DNA from: Pyrrhosoma nymphula
Taxonomy: Eukaryota; Arthropoda; Insecta; Odonata; Coenagrionidae
DNA length: 64,000 nucleotides
Assembly: GCA_963573305.1 (NCBI GenBank)
Contig: OY754334.1
Location: 26,281,614-26,345,613 of the forward strand
Direction: 5' to 3'
In this document: one piece after another, positions 60,000 through 64,000 of the stretch
How the letters are laid out: every line of letters begins with the position of its first letter
Numbering within the stretch: the stretch's first letter is position 1
Position numbers and translations under genes: made by a program
Notes under the pieces: generated by a model
What the model was told of the DNA's origin: nothing
The model's input: only the letters and a program-made list of their open reading frames with translations
Databases searched by the model: none

Positions 60000-60782
60000 C
60001 TAGCTGTGCACGGCATGCGTTGCAATGCCTCTTTTTCTTTATAAGCAGGCACGCATATACAAAACAGACATGTACAAAATAAACGAAGGACAATGATTTT
60101 TTTGTATATTCGCAAAATAAAATTCTCTATATTGAAGCCCCCATTGATTTTCACACTTTTCATGGCTTGGCCCACAAATCTTTTCTGGGTTCAAAATTGG
60201 TCCCTAAACGAATTGAAAACCTAGTTCAATGAATTCCTCGTACCTACACAGGAATTCGTTACGCAGAAATGTTGGCATGAGTTTCTATTCCATGCCTATG
60301 CTGCAGTTTTCAAGTAAATTAAATATTCTAATGTTGAAGTACTGCAAAAATTTAAGATTTTCGATCTTATAAATCCAACTTTAGGAAAAAGCGAAGCGTA
60401 CCTACACGAAAAATCGAATGCAAGAATTCAAAACCTCGTTCTTTAAGTCATTTAACGATAAGCATTTAAAATCTAAAAGCAAAAAAAGAGACCACTGCAC
60501 CAAATCTTATTCTACGTACAAATGAAATACCTTACTTTTAACTCGAATTATGTCTCACTGATATGATTCTGGTGCACGCGATATTACGTCTCACTGATAC
60601 GACTCTGATTCACGTGCTTGTGAAACTCGTAAACGATCTGCTTCGTTGCTTGCTTGATGCCCCTTTCTTGTTTGAGAAACTCGCGTGCCAACACTCATTT
60701 GTTGAAACTATTCGCGGTCCACCTATTGTGCAATGGATATAATAATTCAGAAACCTTCGAAGGTGCGCGCACTACAACTCAC
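60000..60782 (-). mobile_element. Second Helitron fragment with 3' terminus at 60000
   Basis: On the minus strand the end is a hairpin GGCAT..ATGCC, then GTGCACAG and CTAG (60000-60003), with T following outside. The 3' region (60004-60100: GGCATGCGTTGCAATGCCTC, TTTTCTTTATAAGCA, CAGACATGTACAAAATAAA) is a direct repeat of 60795-60885. At about 60720-60540 the minus strand reads RVSQTRKGHQASNEADRLRV and SQARESESYQ, like the repetitive Glu/Arg-rich N-terminus of Helitron proteins. It is a deletion derivative lying next to the larger copy. Confidence 0.65.
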
Positions 60783-60909
60783 CTAAGTTTTCCCGGCATG
60801 CGTTGCAATACCTCTTTTTCTTTCTAAGTAAGCACACTTATACAAATCAGACATATTTACATGTGCAAAATAAATGAAAGACAATGTATTAAATTTAAGT
60901 TGAAAATAT

Positions 60910-61073
60910 CTATTCAAGGGATTTGGGATATAAATAATCTTTGGTCTTACCGCCCTCTGCAAAAACAAATACATTTTTCGGCTGTCCCACTCGTGAGCAT
61001 GTGAAAAGCATGTATATTCGAGATTTTATTCACACACATGAAACGATTGACCTTTTGCCTTGCTGATGGTCAT
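60910..61073 (-). pseudogene. Helitron helicase C-terminus (Pif1-type) remnant
   Basis: The minus strand reads MTISKAKGQSFHVC (helicase motif, usually TINKAQGQ), then in another frame NLEYTCFSH, then RVGQPKNVFVFAEGGKT (with KD next), YLYPKSLE and a stop at 60910-60912. Intact proteins have GQLYVACSRVG between CFSH and PKN; here most of GQLYVAC is deleted. The order and the final stop fit the very end of a RepHel protein. The Walker motifs of the helicase are absent. Confidence 0.85.
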
Positions 61074-63178
61074 TGAACTAGCTTTTATATAACTAACAAT
61101 GCACCGTCATCCGGACTGCGACTTCGGTGTAAAGGGTAGCCATTATCATTAATTACGATTGCTAAATAAAAAATCTATGGTGATTATTGGTGCACTTGCC
61201 GATTTTCATGCACGGATGTCGTTCATTGTGCAGAATTTCCGCTCTTATATCGGGTGAGAAGTATGTAGTGATATCATTATGGTTTCCGCCATCTTAAAAC
61301 AGATTGAAGTTTCAAAACAGATGTCTATATTTGAACCAGATTTATAGTTGGTTACCCAACCGTAGGTACGGTTGAGATGAAATTTGTGCGGTTCTTAGCG
61401 TAACCCGAGGAAAATACCACGGGGAGATACTATGTAATCGCTGGTGGACATGTATTTGAGCATCCTAGTCTAACCTTTGTCGTTTCTTTTTGCAAGGGCT
61501 CATTTTCTCGCAAATAGGACATTCCTCTAGCTTTAGAAAATGTATTCGAAAGGTTACTCTTTATTTTAATTAAGCATGTTGATGGATATATTTTTAAGTC
61601 CAAGGAGGGGAAACACAGCGGCGAGTGAGACTCTTTAATAGGCAACTCGATTATTGAGTGAATGTAAGTTAATTTCGCTATATCACTTTTAAACATTAAT
61701 AAATATTTTGTAACGTTTATGATGTGGAAATTGGTCTAAAAAACTGTTCACAATCGTAATGAGAGGCAGGCGGTTCCACTACGTGTAATACATCTGAGTA
61801 TTAAACGATAATAAACAAAGCTGTGTTTGTTGTAGCCAGAGAGGCATTATTACCATTACTATTCGATGCACATAAATATTATTGCACATTTAATTGCTTG
61901 CGTAGCCTCTTCAATTCCTTTATGTGTATCGTTTTCTACGTAAGTGTTCTCTCATATACATGCAGTGCCCCTATGAGAGCTACTTTGAGAATAGACTTTG
62001 AAGAGTAAACTTGTTATAAATGTGTATTGCATTATCGATTACCCCCCGAAGCAATCTATCATGGGGCCCTTGGGACTCAGGGCCCGTCTTATACAGATTT
62101 CCTTTCTACGTGTTACGATGGGCCTGCAGAAAAAGATGATATTTAAATGCTAGAGGCATGAATATCCTTTGAAATCAAATCTCTGATTGTCAATGAAATT
62201 AGCTATTGCTGATTTTAGAGAAAAATATGAGATTTTTCAGCTGAAATATAAATGTCCGACAAATATGAAGCCTAAAGAAATCAATATATAAAAACTTTAT
62301 TTATTCAGCCATCCGATAAAAAAATCCCGGCTCTCTACCTCGAGTGAAAGTACTTTTTAAAAGCAAAAAATGAAACCACTGCACCGAACACAATGCTTAG
62401 CACGGACCACCAGAGGGGCCTTTGGGGTCCCCAAGGGTTTTTCAATATAGCCTATGTTACAGCCAGATACATATATTTTCAAATTACATGACAAATATCA
62501 GCTCCTTCAGTCCAGTAGTTTTTGAGTGATGGAGCAACAGACAGACATACGGACATACAGACACCATAACATTTTTTATATGTATTGCAGAATTACCCCT
62601 TCGAAGCTCGGGATAACACTTCGATTGAAGAAAATGAAAAAATTCATTCTTTCGGGTATCCGATAAAATAATTTTTAGCTCTCTATCTTGGGTGAAAATA
62701 TTTTTTTAAAGCAAAAACTTTAACCATTGCACAAAACCCAATGCTTTGAATTGCTAATCAGCTTAACTAAACTAAATCAATTTTAAATGCGTTAAAGACC
62801 AAAATCTGGTTGTCAAGGAAAAATGCTATTGAGAAAAATTTGGTTTTCAGACAAATACGAATTGGAAAAGATAACTGATTGAAAGAATTATAAACTTCAT
62901 TCTTATAGCCATTTGATTAAATAAATCCCAACCCTCTATCTTGAGCGAAAGTAGTTTAAAAAAGCTAAAAATGAAACCACTGCACAATACCCAATTCGTA
63001 GCTTGAACCACCAAAGGGCCCTTTTTGGGACCTTTTGGGGCCCTGAGGTATTTTTAAATAGAAAACCTTCTCCTTGAAAAAATACATATATGTGCCAACT
63101 TTCATGATGATCGGTGAAACGGTGTCCAATTCTATTAATCTCGGGCAGACAGACAAACAAACAAACATACAAACATCC

Positions 63179-63179
<1 letters not shown>

Positions 63180-63229
<50 letters not shown>

Positions 63230-63230
63230 A
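63180..63230. repeat. (TA)n microsatellite
   Basis: About 20 TA units, then TTATATATAA, at the 5' border of the Helitron. Confidence 0.95.
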
Positions 63231-63232
63231 GT

Positions 63233-64000
63233 TCTCTTTTTCTATACGGGATTTTCTTGATTATTTACATTTTAGACGAATTCCAAAGCTCTATATTTTA
63301 ATGGTAGTTCCTTTCTGCCATTTCAATATTTTTATTTTATTTTGTATTTGATTTTAATAATTTTTATCTACTAAAGCAAGTAGTACATTTTGCATCACTT
63401 ACCTGACTTGTCAGATATACTGGTATTTTAAAATACGTTTACTCCTGAGTCGTGGTAGCGTGGGTAATCTAATTCACCAATGTTTTGTAATTTTGAATCC
63501 TTTTCTACAAGAGATGACCAATATATTTAAATTTTAAAATTATGTTGTTGAAATTTTCAAGCAGGAAATGTGATACTATCCGCTGAATCCGCTCCAACAT
63601 AAGCATTAAAAAACGTTTTCATTTCAGAGAAAGTAAGCCCCTCTTGATATAATTGGGTGCGTTGGCAGGTATTACAGCAATCGCTGTAATACCTGCAAGT
63701 CAGTATGTCAATATAGGGGTACGCTAATATGACAACCATGTTTACACCATTTGATATTCAAAATTTAAGGAACAAATGTTAATTTTCAATGGTTTTATTT
63801 GTAATTTATTACAGTGTGTGATACCCCAAACATTTTAACAGCTGTCTATATTTCCCTGCATTCGGTTTTTTCGGACCTTGAAATGAATGAATCCTTTTCC
63901 AATAGCATTCTTTCAAAAAAATTAAGTGCTTAGTTCAAAACTCATACATTTATGTAGCAGAGGGAGCTTATTGATTTTTAATTCTATATATTATTCCTTC
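63233..64000. other. Window end, AT-rich
   Basis: No gene recognised. The only structure is the perfect hairpin at 63665-63696. Confidence 0.5.
63665..63696. repeat. Perfect hairpin, 14-bp arms, 4-base loop
   Basis: GCAGGTATTACAGC, loop AATC, GCTGTAATACCTGC. No mismatch. The sequence around the stem shows no T-run or further pairing. Confidence 0.92.

Larger units (their letters stand above)
60783..63232 (-). mobile_element. Helitron copy in inverted orientation to the left one
   Basis: The 3' end at 60783-60787 (CTTAG on the minus strand, worn CTAG) is preceded by the hairpin at 60795-60812. Then come the helicase C-terminus (61073-60910), the 1.27 kb shared with 1-1282, and three tandem 5'-region monomers marked by AACCACTGCAC (near 62374, 62708 and 62978). 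The 5' end lies in the TA run at 63180-63232, with the TGTTTGTTTGTCTGTCTG-type sequence just inside, as in the short copy at 24231. Confidence 0.75.

Noticed and set aside
63074..63301. Frame with a Tyr/Ile run
   Set aside because: Translation of the TA microsatellite.
1..64000. CRISPR array, bacterial operon or phage genes
   Set aside because: No regularly spaced repeats, no ribosome-binding-site/gene trains; introns and eukaryotic transposons throughout.

Overview
The window is animal nuclear DNA, most likely from an insect or a close arthropod relative. It is AT-rich and made largely of introns and transposable-element remains. The only host protein gene I recognise is on the + strand: two exons (3744-3880 and 14117-14308) of a carbonic anhydrase-related protein of the CA10/CA11 (insect CARP-A) type. 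They join in phase across a 10.2 kb intron. The exon carrying the signal peptide lies upstream. No later exon could be recognised, so from 14309 onward the window is probably one intron of more than 49 kb. The protein is predicted to be catalytically dead: the first zinc-binding histidine is Tyr and the proton-shuttle histidine position is Gln.

The rest is mobile DNA of many classes. Helitrons occur at both ends in opposite orientation (1-1788 on +, 60783-63232 on -), sharing about 1.27 kb. The left copy keeps Rep coding remnants and the right copy keeps the helicase C-terminus. Further Helitron pieces lie at 24231-24846, 60000-60782 and 58948-59186. A complete but dead piggyBac element (30302-33051) has TTAA on both sides. 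A short hAT element (28147-28912) keeps matched ends, a worn 8-bp target duplication and the transposase C-terminus. There are also a Tigger/pogo remnant, several 5'-truncated LINE pieces, a decayed gene of a RAG1/Transib-like family (about 46900-47367), and two MITEs with the same outer ends (17109-17635 and 59187-59693).

One small sequence module recurs six times (twice at 15.8-16.5 kb as 75-bp inverted arms with a third copy between them, twice head-to-head at 38.2 kb, and once at 42.4 kb). Its core is CTGAnGATG - short hairpin - GAAAC - AATAAA, which resembles the hammerhead-ribozyme motif reported for Penelope-like retroelements. A divergent 5S rRNA-like sequence with a perfectly paired closing stem lies at 44037-44155.

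No operon, CRISPR array, bacterial gene or tRNA was seen. Several GC- or pyrimidine-rich patches (about 6.8-7.4, 9.2-9.9, 17.9-18.4, 23.6-24.0, 34.9-35.8, 37.3-37.65, 44.3-44.8, 49.56-49.96 and 57.5-58.1 kb) have long open frames on both strands. I regard these as compositional rather than coding.
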